Assembly (NCBI GenBank): GCA_052387815.1
Contig: JBQTIU010000072.1
Span: forward strand, 1-25,197
DNA: 25,197 bases
Direction: 5' to 3'
DNA from: JBQTIU01 sp052387815
Lineage (GTDB): Bacteria; Pseudomonadota; Alphaproteobacteria; CACIAM-22H2
Positions 7,892 through 15,385 of the stretch are shown one piece after another. Every line of letters starts with the position of its first letter. The first letter of the stretch is position 1. Made by a program: the position numbers and the translations under genes. The notes beneath the pieces are model-generated. The model was not told the DNA's origin and ran no database searches. It was given only the letters and a program-made list of their open reading frames with translations.

Positions 7892-9225
7892 CCGGAGAGG
7901 CCACCCTCGACCGCCCGCATGGCGGGTTCTACAAGACCGCGGCCTGCGCGGAGGACGCGGAACTCACGCATGTCGGCCCGGGCACACCCTGCGGCGAATA
8001 TCTCCGCCGCTTCTGGCATCCGGTGGCCATGGCGTCGGAGCTCAAGGACCTGCCGCTCGTGGTCCGCGTCTTGGGCGAGGACCTCGTGCTGTTCCGCGAC
8101 TTGAGCGGCCGGATCGGCCTGTTGCACCGGCATTGCAGCCATCGCGGCACATCGCTCGAATTCGGCATACCCTCTGCGCGCGGCCTCCGCTGCTGCTACC
8201 ACGGCTGGCTGTTCGACATCGACGGCACGGTCCTCGAGACCCCGGGCGAACCGCCGGCGAGCCGGATCAAGGACGGCTTTTATCACGGCGCCTATCCTGT
8301 CTTCGAGTACAAGGGCCTGATCTTCGCCTATCTGGGGCCGCCGGACGAAAAACCGGACGTCCCGATCTTCGACAGTTTCGAGCTTCCGGGCGACGAACTC
8401 ATCCCGTATTCGCTGCGCTTTCCATGCAACTGGCTGCAAGCCAACGAGAACGGCATGGACCCGATCCACAGCACCTTCCTGCACACGCGCGTCAGCGGCG
8501 TGCAGTTCGAAGTCGCGTGGGGCGAATTGCCGGTCATCGAGTGGACCGAGCTGCCGGCCGGCTTCTTCACCACCAATGCGCGGCGGTGGAAGGACAACAT
8601 CTGGATCCGCATGCACGACGCGGTCGCGCCCAACATGGGCCAGACCGGCGCCTTGTGGGAGACGGCCGAGGCGGAGAAGTTCTTCACCCGCGTCTCCCTC
8701 ACGCGCTGGTGCGTGCCGGTCGATGATTTCAACTGCAAGTTCATCGCCTGGCGCCATTTCAACGCGGCCGTCGATCCGCAGGGCAAGGGCGACCGCTCGA
8801 AGGTCGGCAAGGACAGCGTCGATTTCCCCGGCCAGTCTCCGACCGCCGCCTACGAACAGGCGCAGCGCTGCCCGGGCGACTACGAGGCCTGGATCGGCCA
8901 GGGCCGCATTGCCATCCATGGCCGCGAGAACCTCGGGCACACCGACCAGGGCGTGGCGATGGCGCGCCGGCGCCTCAAGCGGGCGATCCGCGCCTTGAAG
9001 AATGGCGACAAGGTGGTCCGGCCGGCCCCGGGTTCGGGCGGCATCATCCCCACCCACAGTGGCGATGTCGTGCTACGGATACCCAAGGCGTCGGGCGACG
9101 ACCGGCAATTGATCCTCGACGTCTCGCGCCGCGCGGGTAAGGTCGTCCTTGATGGCGACGGGCGCGCCGGCGAGGATCGCCAGGCGTATATCGAGCAGGA
9201 GCTCAAGAAGCTCTCGCGGGCGTGA
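7888..9225 (+). CDS. Rieske non-heme iron oxygenase, alpha subunit (paralog B)
   Basis: This is a 445-residue paralog of the gene just upstream, starting within its stop codon (ATGA, 7888-7891). The Rieske ligands are Cys83, His85, Cys102 and His105. The iron site is Glu187-x3-Asp191-x2-His194-x4-His199 (ENGMDPIHSTFLH). By eye it is about four fifths identical to paralog A over the first 150 residues, and clearly less over the catalytic half. Both copies therefore look active but probably differ in substrate pocket. They could form a mixed trimer or act in sequence on related compounds. Electron supply is probably from the reductase at 1127-2083. Confidence 0.93.
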   Translation: MTGEATLDRPHGGFYKTAACAEDAELTHVGPGTPCGEYLRRFWHPVAMASELKDLPLVVRVLGEDLVLFRDLSGRIGLLHRHCSHRGTSLEFGIPSARGLRCCYHGWLFDIDGTVLETPGEPPASRIKDGFYHGAYPVFEYKGLIFAYLGPPDEKPDVPIFDSFELPGDELIPYSLRFPCNWLQANENGMDPIHSTFLHTRVSGVQFEVAWGELPVIEWTELPAGFFTTNARRWKDNIWIRMHDAVAPNMGQTGALWETAEAEKFFTRVSLTRWCVPVDDFNCKFIAWRHFNAAVDPQGKGDRSKVGKDSVDFPGQSPTAAYEQAQRCPGDYEAWIGQGRIAIHGRENLGHTDQGVAMARRRLKRAIRALKNGDKVVRPAPGSGGIIPTHSGDVVLRIPKASGDDRQLILDVSRRAGKVVLDGDGRAGEDRQAYIEQELKKLSRA

Positions 9226-9267
9226 TCGTTCCAGGCGGGTCAACCGGGGAAGGAGAAGAGACAGCGA

Positions 9268-10338
9268 ATGGCGCGTGTAGCTCTCGAAAATGTGGTCAAG
9301 CGCTACGGCGAGCTTTTGGCGCTCGACACGTTCGATCTGTCGGTGGAGGAGGGGGAGTTCCTGACCTTGCTCGGACCCTCGGGCTGCGGCAAGACCACGA
9401 CGCTGAGGCTGATCGCCGGGTTCCTTGAGCCGTCCGCGGGGCGCATCTTCATCGGCGGCGACGACGTGACGGCGCTGCCGCCGCAAAAGCGCGCCGTCGG
9501 CATGGTGTTCCAGGATTATGCGCTGTTCCCGCACTTGACCATCGAGGAGAACATCGCCTTCGGCCCGACCGAGCGCAAGGTGCCCAAGGACAAGATCAAG
9601 GCGCGGGTCAAGGAGCTTCTCGACCTCGTGCGGCTGCCGGGAGTCGAAAAGCGCTACCCATCGGAGATCAGCGGCGGGCAGCAGCAGCGCGTGGCCCTCG
9701 CGCGCGCCGTCGCGTTCCCGCCGCGGGTCCTGCTGATGGACGAGCCCCTGGGCGCGCTCGACCTCAAGCTCCGCGAGGCGATGCAGCTCGAAGTGCGGCA
9801 GATCCAGCAGGAACTGCGCATCACCACCGTCTACGTCACGCACGACCAGACCGAGGCGATGACCATGTCCGACCGCATCGCGGTGATGAACGGCGGCCGG
9901 TTGGAACAGCTCGGCGTCGCGGCGGAAATCTACAACGCGCCCAAGACGAAGTTCGTCGCCGATTTCATCGGCAGGATCAACTTCGTCTCCGGTCGCCTTG
10001 CCGGGCATGGCGGCGGCTGGGCTGTGGTCGACTCGTCCGCCGCGCGGCTGCGCACGCCGCTGTGCCGAGAGATCGAGGCCGGTAGCCAAGTCACCGTGGC
10101 GATCCGGCCGGAGAATCTCGAGCTCTTGCCGCCGGGTGCGAGGACGGACGGGCGCAATGCGCTCGAGGGACGAGTGAGCGGCCAAACGTTCATAGGCAAC
10201 CTGCTGCACGTTCGCGTGCAAGTGCGGGACGACGTCTCGCTCCTGGTCGAGGCGCGGCCAGGCGAGCGCCTCGCCAATATCGGGGAGCGCGTGGTGGTCG
10301 CCTGGCGTCCGGAGAAGGCGGTCGTCTTGCCGGAGTGA
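9268..10338 (+). CDS. ABC transporter ATP-binding protein, PotA-like
   Basis: This 356-residue cytoplasmic ATPase should drive the importer formed by the permeases at 3594-5284. It shows Walker A at residues 36-44 (GPSGCGKTT), the Q-loop in VFQDYALFPHLT, the ABC signature SGGQQQR near residue 135, Walker B with LLMDEP near 156-161, the D-loop GALD and the switch histidine in VTHDQTEA. The C-terminal 100 residues are the TOBE-type regulatory domain usual in PotA-like ATPases. It sits 42 bp after the second Rieske gene, so oxygenases and transporter share an operon. The ribosome site GGAGAAG precedes the ATG. Confidence 0.92.
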   Translation: MARVALENVVKRYGELLALDTFDLSVEEGEFLTLLGPSGCGKTTTLRLIAGFLEPSAGRIFIGGDDVTALPPQKRAVGMVFQDYALFPHLTIEENIAFGPTERKVPKDKIKARVKELLDLVRLPGVEKRYPSEISGGQQQRVALARAVAFPPRVLLMDEPLGALDLKLREAMQLEVRQIQQELRITTVYVTHDQTEAMTMSDRIAVMNGGRLEQLGVAAEIYNAPKTKFVADFIGRINFVSGRLAGHGGGWAVVDSSAARLRTPLCREIEAGSQVTVAIRPENLELLPPGARTDGRNALEGRVSGQTFIGNLLHVRVQVRDDVSLLVEARPGERLANIGERVVVAWRPEKAVVLPE

Positions 10339-10400
10339 TCCTCTTTGCAGGGCCCTTGCCCGGTCCAGTCCCTCCACGAACGGATCAGCGGAGGCGAGCG

Positions 10401-11015
10401 ATGCAGACGCCAATCCACCCCGGCGCCGTCGAATGGTCGGGCGAGAACCCCGGCATCTATCTCAAGGACACCGAGGACGGGCCGTGGGTCTCGCTCAGCC
10501 TCTTTTTCCGGGTCGTGATTTCGGCTTGCGGCCGCGGGCATGGGGTCATCGTTCTCGCCAAACCGTTCGAGGCCGAAGGCCTCAAGGCGAACAATTTCTG
10601 CATCACCGACAACCGCAAGCTGATGGACTACCTGGTGAGTGGGTTCGTGTCCAAATTCGCCTCGTTCCGCCAGGCGCCGGGGCTCGGCGCCATGACCTAC
10701 CTCGACCTCGAATCGGCCTCGAGCGCCGGCGATGCGCTGAGGTCCTATGCCGAGACGGTGACCAGCGCCGAGCGCGAGGTGACGCTCCAATGGCATGAGC
10801 TCGGAGAGCCGCTGGCGGCCGAGGTGCCGGCCGCCATGGGTCCGACCGGCGCCCACGACATGTACAGCGTCTTCCAGGAGGCGAAAAGCGCGGCCATCGT
10901 CGTCGACGGCAAGAATTTGGCTGGCCGAGCGGTGACGCGGGACTTCCTCGGCCGGCGCATGAGCACCGCCTTCCTCGCCTTCTCCGAAACCTGGATCCGT
11001 CGGGCCGGGACCTGA
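10401..11015 (+). CDS. Conserved-looking protein of unknown function in the Rieske/ABC operon
   Basis: I do not recognise this 204-residue protein. It has no signal peptide, no long hydrophobic run and no cofactor-binding motif I can name. The N-terminus (GENPGIYLKDTEDGPWVSL) and a central HDMYSVFQEAKSAAIVVDGK stretch look well structured. The start at 10401 has a strong ribosome site (GGAGGCGAGCG), better than the GTG at 10335 that would overlap the ATPase stop. It follows the ATPase by 62 bp on the same strand with matching codon use, so it is probably a real member of this operon. It might be an accessory protein or an unrecognised enzyme of the pathway. Confidence 0.7.
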   Translation: MQTPIHPGAVEWSGENPGIYLKDTEDGPWVSLSLFFRVVISACGRGHGVIVLAKPFEAEGLKANNFCITDNRKLMDYLVSGFVSKFASFRQAPGLGAMTYLDLESASSAGDALRSYAETVTSAEREVTLQWHELGEPLAAEVPAAMGPTGAHDMYSVFQEAKSAAIVVDGKNLAGRAVTRDFLGRRMSTAFLAFSETWIRRAGT

Positions 11016-11023
11016 GGCCCAGT

Positions 11024-11158
11024 TTGCGCTCAGTGTCCTATTCGGGCGCCTTCGCGCCGCCGCTAATCATCGACGAGGGCGGGATCGACCTGCTCGTCAA
11101 CCGTTTCGCCCTCGCGCTCCGCGATACCGAGGCGTGGCTTGCCTCCACCGGGGAGTAG
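11024..11158 (+). pseudogene. C-terminal remnant of a class III (omega) aminotransferase
   Basis: An open frame too short to be a gene ends at a TAG at 11156-11158. It reads SGAFAPPLIIDEGGIDLLV followed by NRFALALRDTEAWLASTGE. The APPLII..E..IDLLV...ALALRDTEAWL pattern is the typical last 40 residues of class III pyridoxal-phosphate aminotransferases (GabT, taurine or beta-alanine aminotransferase group). Nothing of the rest of the enzyme lies upstream, where an unrelated gene ends at 11015. Its stop sits 5 bases before the aldehyde dehydrogenase ATG, and its last codons (GGG GAG) form that gene's ribosome site. This suggests an ancestral aminotransferase-dehydrogenase operon from which most of the aminotransferase was deleted. 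Confidence 0.6.
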
Positions 11159-11163
11159 CGCCG

Positions 11164-12630
11164 ATGCAACCGAAATCCAACCTCGCGACCTACCGCCTCT
11201 ATATCGGGGGCGAATGGATCGACCCCGCCTCGGGCGCGTGGTTCGAGTCCGACGACCCCTACCAGGGCGCGCCCTGGGCGCTCATCCCGCGCGGCGATGC
11301 CCGCGACGCCGAGCGCGCCGTCGCGGCGGCCCGCGCGGCGTTCACGGCCGGCGAATGGCCGACTTGCAGTCCGACGGCGCGCGGCGCTCACCTCCGCCGC
11401 CTCGGCGATCTCGTCAGCCAAGAGGCCGAAGCGCTCGCCCGCATCGAATGCCGGGATATCGGCAAGCGCCTGGTCGAGGTCGTGGCGCAGATGCGGATCA
11501 TCCCGCAATGGTTCTATTACTACGGCGGGCTCGCCGACAAGATCGAGGGCGCGGTCACCCCGATCGAGCGGCCGGACATCTTCAACTATACGGTTTATGA
11601 GCCCTTGGGCGTGGTCGTCGCCATCACGCCCTGGAACTCGCCCTTGTGGCTGTTGTCGTGGAAGCTCGCGCCGGCGCTCGCGGCCGGCAACACCGTCGTC
11701 ATCAAGCCGTCCGAGCACGCCTCGGCCTCGACCCTCGAGTTCATGAAGCTGGTCGAGAAATCCGGCCTCCCGCCGGGCGTGGTCAACACGGTCACGGGCT
11801 TCGGCCACGAGATCGGCGAACCGCTGATCGCCCATCCCTCCGTCGCCAAGGTCGCCTTCACCGGGTCCGAGGCGACGGGCCAGAAGGTCTATGAACTCGC
11901 CGCGCGCGGCATGAAGCGCGTGACCCTCGAGCTCGGGGGCAAGTCGCCGCAGATCGTCTTCGAGGACGCCGATCTTGACGCGGCCGTGGACGGTGTCATC
12001 GGCGGGATCTTCGCGTCCAACGGCCAGAGCTGCGTCGCCGGCTCGCGCCTGTTCCTGCACGAGGGCATCTACGACCGGTTCATGGACAAGCTGGTGGCGG
12101 CGGCGAGCGCCTTGCGCCTGGGAAACCCGCTCGACGACAATACCCAGATCGGCCCGATCGCCACTCGGCCGCAATACGAGAAGGTCTTGCGCTACATCCA
12201 GATGGCCCGGGACGAGGGCGCCAAATGCGTGCTCGGCGGCCGGCCGGCGGCGCGGCCGGAATGCGGGCGCGGCTGGTTCGTGGAGCCCACCATCTTCACC
12301 GGCGTCACCAACGACATGCGTATCGCGCGCGAGGAGATCTTCGGGCCGGTCCTGTCGGTGATGCGATTCGACGACGAGGCCAAGGTCACCGCGGCCGCCA
12401 ACGATTCCGACTACGGGCTCGCCGCCGGCATCTGGACGGCCGACATGAAGCGCGCGCTCGCGCTCACCCGCAAGCTCGAGGCCGGCACGGTCTACGTCAA
12501 CAATTACCGCGGCGTCAGCTACGCCTCGCCCGCGGGCGGCTACAAGCGCAGCGGCATCGGCCGCGAGAACGGCCCCGAAACGATCAAGGACTACATGCAG
12601 GTGAAGAGCGTATGGATCGGGACCGGCTGA
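11164..12630 (+). CDS. NAD(P)-dependent aldehyde dehydrogenase
   Basis: This is a 488-residue aldehyde dehydrogenase of the classic soluble family, oxidising an aldehyde to its acid. Visible hallmarks are the ITPWNSPL nucleotide-site segment, IKPSEHAS, FTGSEATG, the general base Glu256 in LELGGKS, the nucleophile Cys290 in NGQSCVAGSR, and EEIFGPVL near residue 400. Length is normal. The ATG at 11164 is served by GGGGAG, 8 bases upstream, inside the end of the aminotransferase remnant. The aldehyde could come from the thiamine-diphosphate decarboxylase or, ancestrally, from the lost aminotransferase. Substrate specificity cannot be read from the sequence. Confidence 0.93.
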   Translation: MQPKSNLATYRLYIGGEWIDPASGAWFESDDPYQGAPWALIPRGDARDAERAVAAARAAFTAGEWPTCSPTARGAHLRRLGDLVSQEAEALARIECRDIGKRLVEVVAQMRIIPQWFYYYGGLADKIEGAVTPIERPDIFNYTVYEPLGVVVAITPWNSPLWLLSWKLAPALAAGNTVVIKPSEHASASTLEFMKLVEKSGLPPGVVNTVTGFGHEIGEPLIAHPSVAKVAFTGSEATGQKVYELAARGMKRVTLELGGKSPQIVFEDADLDAAVDGVIGGIFASNGQSCVAGSRLFLHEGIYDRFMDKLVAAASALRLGNPLDDNTQIGPIATRPQYEKVLRYIQMARDEGAKCVLGGRPAARPECGRGWFVEPTIFTGVTNDMRIAREEIFGPVLSVMRFDDEAKVTAAANDSDYGLAAGIWTADMKRALALTRKLEAGTVYVNNYRGVSYASPAGGYKRSGIGRENGPETIKDYMQVKSVWIGTG

Positions 12631-12675
12631 GGGGGCGCCCGTCGCGGCGGGACCGCGAGGGCAGTGGAGATGCGC

Positions 12676-14079
12676 CTAGGCCCCGACGTGGCGGGGCATC
12701 TTGAACGGGGCGAGCGACTCGTAGGCGCGGCTGGCCTGCAACACGAGGTCGTCGCGATGGCGTGGGCCGACGATCTGCACCGCCGCCGGCAGGCCGGCCT
12801 TGGTGAAGCCGCATGGCACGCTCGCCGCCGGCTGCTGCGTCAAGTTGAACGGGTAGGTGAACGGCGTCCAGCCGCCCAGTCCCTTGAAGTCGGAACCGGC
12901 GGGGTGGTCGTGGCCCACGTCGAAAGCCGGCAGCGGCATTTGCGGCGTGAGCAGCAAGTCGTAGCGCTGGTGGAACAGGTTCATGTGCCGGGCCAGCGCC
13001 TCGCGCTGCTGCTCGGCGAGGTAATGGTCCCTCGCCGTGTACCGCTTGCCCGCCTCGGCGACCGCGGCGAGGCCGGGGTCGAGGAGCGCGCGCTGCGCGG
13101 GCGTGAAGTCCTCGAACAGGATGGCGAACCGCCCCATCCACAGGGTTTCGATGATCGCGCGCGGTTCGGCGAAGCCGGGGTTCGTCTCCTCGACGTGGGC
13201 GCCGAGCGCGGCGAAAGCCGCGGCCGCCTGGGCGACCAGCGCGGCGACCTCCGGATCGACCTTGGCGTAGCCGAGGTCGCGGCTGAAGGCGATGCGCAAG
13301 CCCCGCACTCCGCGCGTAAGGCCGATGCGCCAGTCGCGCCCCTCGTAAGGGAGCGCCTGCCAGTCGCGCGGATCGGGCTCGGCGATCACGTTCAGCATGA
13401 GGGCCGCGTCGTCGACGGTTCGCGTCATCGGCCCGACATTGGCGAGCGACCCCATCGGGCTTGCGGGATAGACGGGGACGCGGCCGAAGCTGGGCTTGAG
13501 CGCGTAGATGCCCGAGAACGCCGCCGGGATGCGGACCGACCCCGCGGCGTCGGTCCCGAGATGTAGCGCGCCCAGGCCCAGCGCCGCCGCGACCGCGGCC
13601 CCGCCGCTGCTCCCGCCCGGCGTCTTGGTGGGGTCCCAGGGATTGCGCGTGAGGCCGTCGATGAGGTTGTCGGTGACCCCTTTCCAGCCGAACTCGGGGA
13701 CCGTGGTCTTGCCGAGGAAGACCGCCCCGTGCGCGCGCATCCGCGCCACCGACGGCGCATCCTCAGTCCACGGGCCGTCGCGAGAGATCGTTCGCGAGCC
13801 CCGGATGGTCGGCCAGCCCTCGCTCAGGATCAGGTCCTTGATGGTCGACGGCACGCCGTCGACGAGCCCGCACGGCCTCCCCCGCTGCCAACGCGCCTCG
13901 GACTCGGCGGCGAGGCGCATCGCGCGCTCCTCGTCGATCAGGCAGAAGCAGTTGAAATCCCGTTGCAACGCCGGGACGCGATCGAGGATCGCACGAGTGA
14001 CCTCGACCGGGGAGAGGCGCTTGCGGCGGTAAAGGGCGACGAGTTCGCCCGCTGACATGAAGGCGATGTCTGGCGACAA
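12676..14079 (-). CDS. Amidase signature family hydrolase
   Basis: This is a 467-residue amide hydrolase with the Ser-cisSer-Lys triad: Lys81 (STIKDL), cis-Ser157 in GGSSGG and nucleophile Ser181 (GTDAAGSVRIP). Spacing agrees with known family members. The start is a TTG at 14079: GGAGGACC lies 3 bases upstream of it (14083-14090), and the added residues (SPDIAFMSAGELV) match the typical family N-terminus. The ATG at 14058 would cut this off and has no ribosome site. Likely activity is hydrolysis of an amide, nitrile-derived amide or carbamate. It is not the GatA subunit, since no gatB or gatC is nearby. It lies 46 bp after tsaC on the same strand and converges with the aldehyde dehydrogenase, so its link to the catabolic cluster is positional only. 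Confidence 0.9.
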   Translation of the reverse strand: MSPDIAFMSAGELVALYRRKRLSPVEVTRAILDRVPALQRDFNCFCLIDEERAMRLAAESEARWQRGRPCGLVDGVPSTIKDLILSEGWPTIRGSRTISRDGPWTEDAPSVARMRAHGAVFLGKTTVPEFGWKGVTDNLIDGLTRNPWDPTKTPGGSSGGAAVAAALGLGALHLGTDAAGSVRIPAAFSGIYALKPSFGRVPVYPASPMGSLANVGPMTRTVDDAALMLNVIAEPDPRDWQALPYEGRDWRIGLTRGVRGLRIAFSRDLGYAKVDPEVAALVAQAAAAFAALGAHVEETNPGFAEPRAIIETLWMGRFAILFEDFTPAQRALLDPGLAAVAEAGKRYTARDHYLAEQQREALARHMNLFHQRYDLLLTPQMPLPAFDVGHDHPAGSDFKGLGGWTPFTYPFNLTQQPAASVPCGFTKAGLPAAVQIVGPRHRDDLVLQASRAYESLAPFKMPRHVGA

Positions 14080-14082
14080 GGC

Positions 14083-14090
14083 GGTCCTCC
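14083..14090 (-). promoter_or_regulatory. Shine-Dalgarno site that decides a TTG start
   Basis: Read on the minus strand this is GGAGGACC, a near-perfect ribosome-binding site. It is followed after three bases by a TTG, while the first ATG in frame is 21 bases further on. This is the main reason for placing the amidase start at 14079. Confidence 0.65.
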
Positions 14091-14125
14091 GTAGATAGGG
14101 TTCGTTGTGCCCCAGCTTAGTAGTG

Positions 14126-15145
14126 TTACCGGCGGCGCGGGGCGGCGGCGCGCTCAAGGCGGTCGTTGATGGCGAGGCCGAGGCCGTGCGCGGGAATGGG
14201 AGCGACGGCGATGGCCGTGAAGCGGGGGTGGTCGAGGTCCCGCAGCATCGCGAACAGATTGGCCGCGGCCTCGGCGAGGTCGCCTGCTGGGCTGAGGTTG
14301 AGCATCGCCCGCGGCCTGGCGCCCGCCGGCACCTTGCCGAACGCCAGATAGGCCTCGCCCGCCCGCGGGCGGCGCGTGGCCAAGCGCAGCTCGAGCCGCG
14401 GCGCATAGTGGCTCGGGCGTTGGCCTGGCGAGCGCGGCCGGTGGGCCTTCGACCGCGGTCGCGACAGCCGGCCGATCACCGCCTCGATCGCCTCGCGGGG
14501 GATGCCGCCCGGTCGCAGCAGCGCCGCTTGCGGGCCGCACAGATCGACGACGCTCGATTCGACGCCGATCCGGCACGGGCCGCCGTCGAGGATGAGCGCG
14601 ACGCGGCGCCCGAGCGAGCGGGCGACATGCGCGGCCGTCGTCGGGCTGACGTGACCCGAGCGGTTGGCGCTGGGCGCGGCGAGCGGACGCCCGGCGCGGC
14701 GCAATAGGGCGAGCGCCACCGGGTGGTCGGGGACGCGCACCGCGAGCGTATCGAGACCCGCCGAAACGAGGTCCGGGATCGGCGCATCCGGCCGGCGCTT
14801 TAAGACCAGGGTCAGCGGTCCCGGCCAGAACGTCCGGGCCAGCGCCCGGGCACGGGCGTCGAAGGCGACCAGGCGGCGGGCGGCGGAGGCGCCGGGGACG
14901 TGCACGATCAATGGGTTGGACCGCGCCCGGGCCTTGGCGGCGTAAACCGCCGCCACCGCAGCGGCGCTGGTGGCATCGGCGCCGAGGCCGTAGACCGTCT
15001 CGGTCGGGAAGGCGACCAGGCGGCTGGCCCGAATAAGGGCACCGGCGCGGGCGAGGGCCGAGGGAGTCGGCTTGACGATGCGGGGGCCTGTGGGGGGCAC
15101 GGGTGACGCGTTGGGAAACGGGGCCAGATACAAAAGAGCCGTCAC
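14126..15145 (-). CDS. tsaC: L-threonylcarbamoyladenylate synthase (TsaC/Sua5 family)
   Basis: This makes threonylcarbamoyl-AMP from threonine, bicarbonate and ATP, the first step of the universal t6A37 tRNA modification. The N-terminal YrdC domain shows VAFPTETVYGLGAD, the KARARSNPLIVHV ATP/bicarbonate segment, and PSANRSG. A C-terminal region of about 100 residues after SHYAPRLELRL is the extra Sua5 domain, making this the long Sua5-type rather than the short TsaC form. The 339-residue length fits. The start used is GTG at 15145; it lies inside a hairpin (15136-15161), and its ribosome site (AAGGGAG) is 13 bases away. A start 14-20 codons further in would still leave the catalytic domain whole. 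This is an essential housekeeping gene. Confidence 0.92.
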   Translation of the reverse strand: MTALLYLAPFPNASPVPPTGPRIVKPTPSALARAGALIRASRLVAFPTETVYGLGADATSAAAVAAVYAAKARARSNPLIVHVPGASAARRLVAFDARARALARTFWPGPLTLVLKRRPDAPIPDLVSAGLDTLAVRVPDHPVALALLRRAGRPLAAPSANRSGHVSPTTAAHVARSLGRRVALILDGGPCRIGVESSVVDLCGPQAALLRPGGIPREAIEAVIGRLSRPRSKAHRPRSPGQRPSHYAPRLELRLATRRPRAGEAYLAFGKVPAGARPRAMLNLSPAGDLAEAAANLFAMLRDLDHPRFTAIAVAPIPAHGLGLAINDRLERAAAPRRR

Positions 15146-15247
15146 TGCAAGGCGACGGCTCCCTTGATCGCTGGATCATTCTCGGTTCCACGCCACTCCT
15201 AGGCAGTGACGGAAACCACAGTCACCGCGTCAGGCGCGGCGGCTTTT
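15136..15247. other. Structured intergenic region with alternative hairpins
   Basis: Several repeats lie close together here. GAGCCGTC at 15136-15143 pairs with GACGGCTC at 15154-15161. On the minus strand that stem is followed by CTTTTGT, the look of an intrinsic terminator at the 5' end of tsaC. The same left arm (CCGTCACTGC, 15139-15148) can instead pair perfectly with GCAGTGACGG at 15203-15212, so the two structures exclude each other. On the plus strand a CCGCG-TCAGG-CGCGG stem (15225-15239) is followed four bases later by TTTT. These could form an attenuator for tsaC or parA, or a small RNA. No known RNA family is recognised. Confidence 0.4.
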
Positions 15248-15277
15248 ACGTGACCGCACGGAGGCGACCACGAATAA

Positions 15278-15285
15278 TGTATACA
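15278..15285. promoter_or_regulatory. TGTATACA palindrome upstream of parA-like gene
   Basis: TGTATACA is a perfect 8-bp palindrome in a short AT-rich patch (AATAATGTATACACC), about 100 bp before the parA-like start. It could be a small operator or part of a promoter; TAATGT with TGACCG 18 bases upstream is a weak plus-strand -10/-35 pair. The evidence is limited to composition and symmetry. Confidence 0.2.
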
Positions 15286-15385
15286 CCGTTCGGGCCGCGG
15301 ATGCAAGCGAAACCTTGTGCGCCCATGGGAGGGCGGGCAGTATCCCATGGCCTTGCCGGGGGAAGCCGGATGCGGGGGAGCGGCG

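Noticed and set aside
3594..10338. Polyamine (spermidine/putrescine) uptake system
   Set aside because: The transporter class is right, but the oxygenase genes inside the operon make polyamines an unlikely substrate; the specific name was not used.
12664..13566. 300-codon plus-strand open frame opposite the amidase
   Set aside because: It is antisense to a gene with an intact catalytic triad and has no motif or ribosome site of its own.
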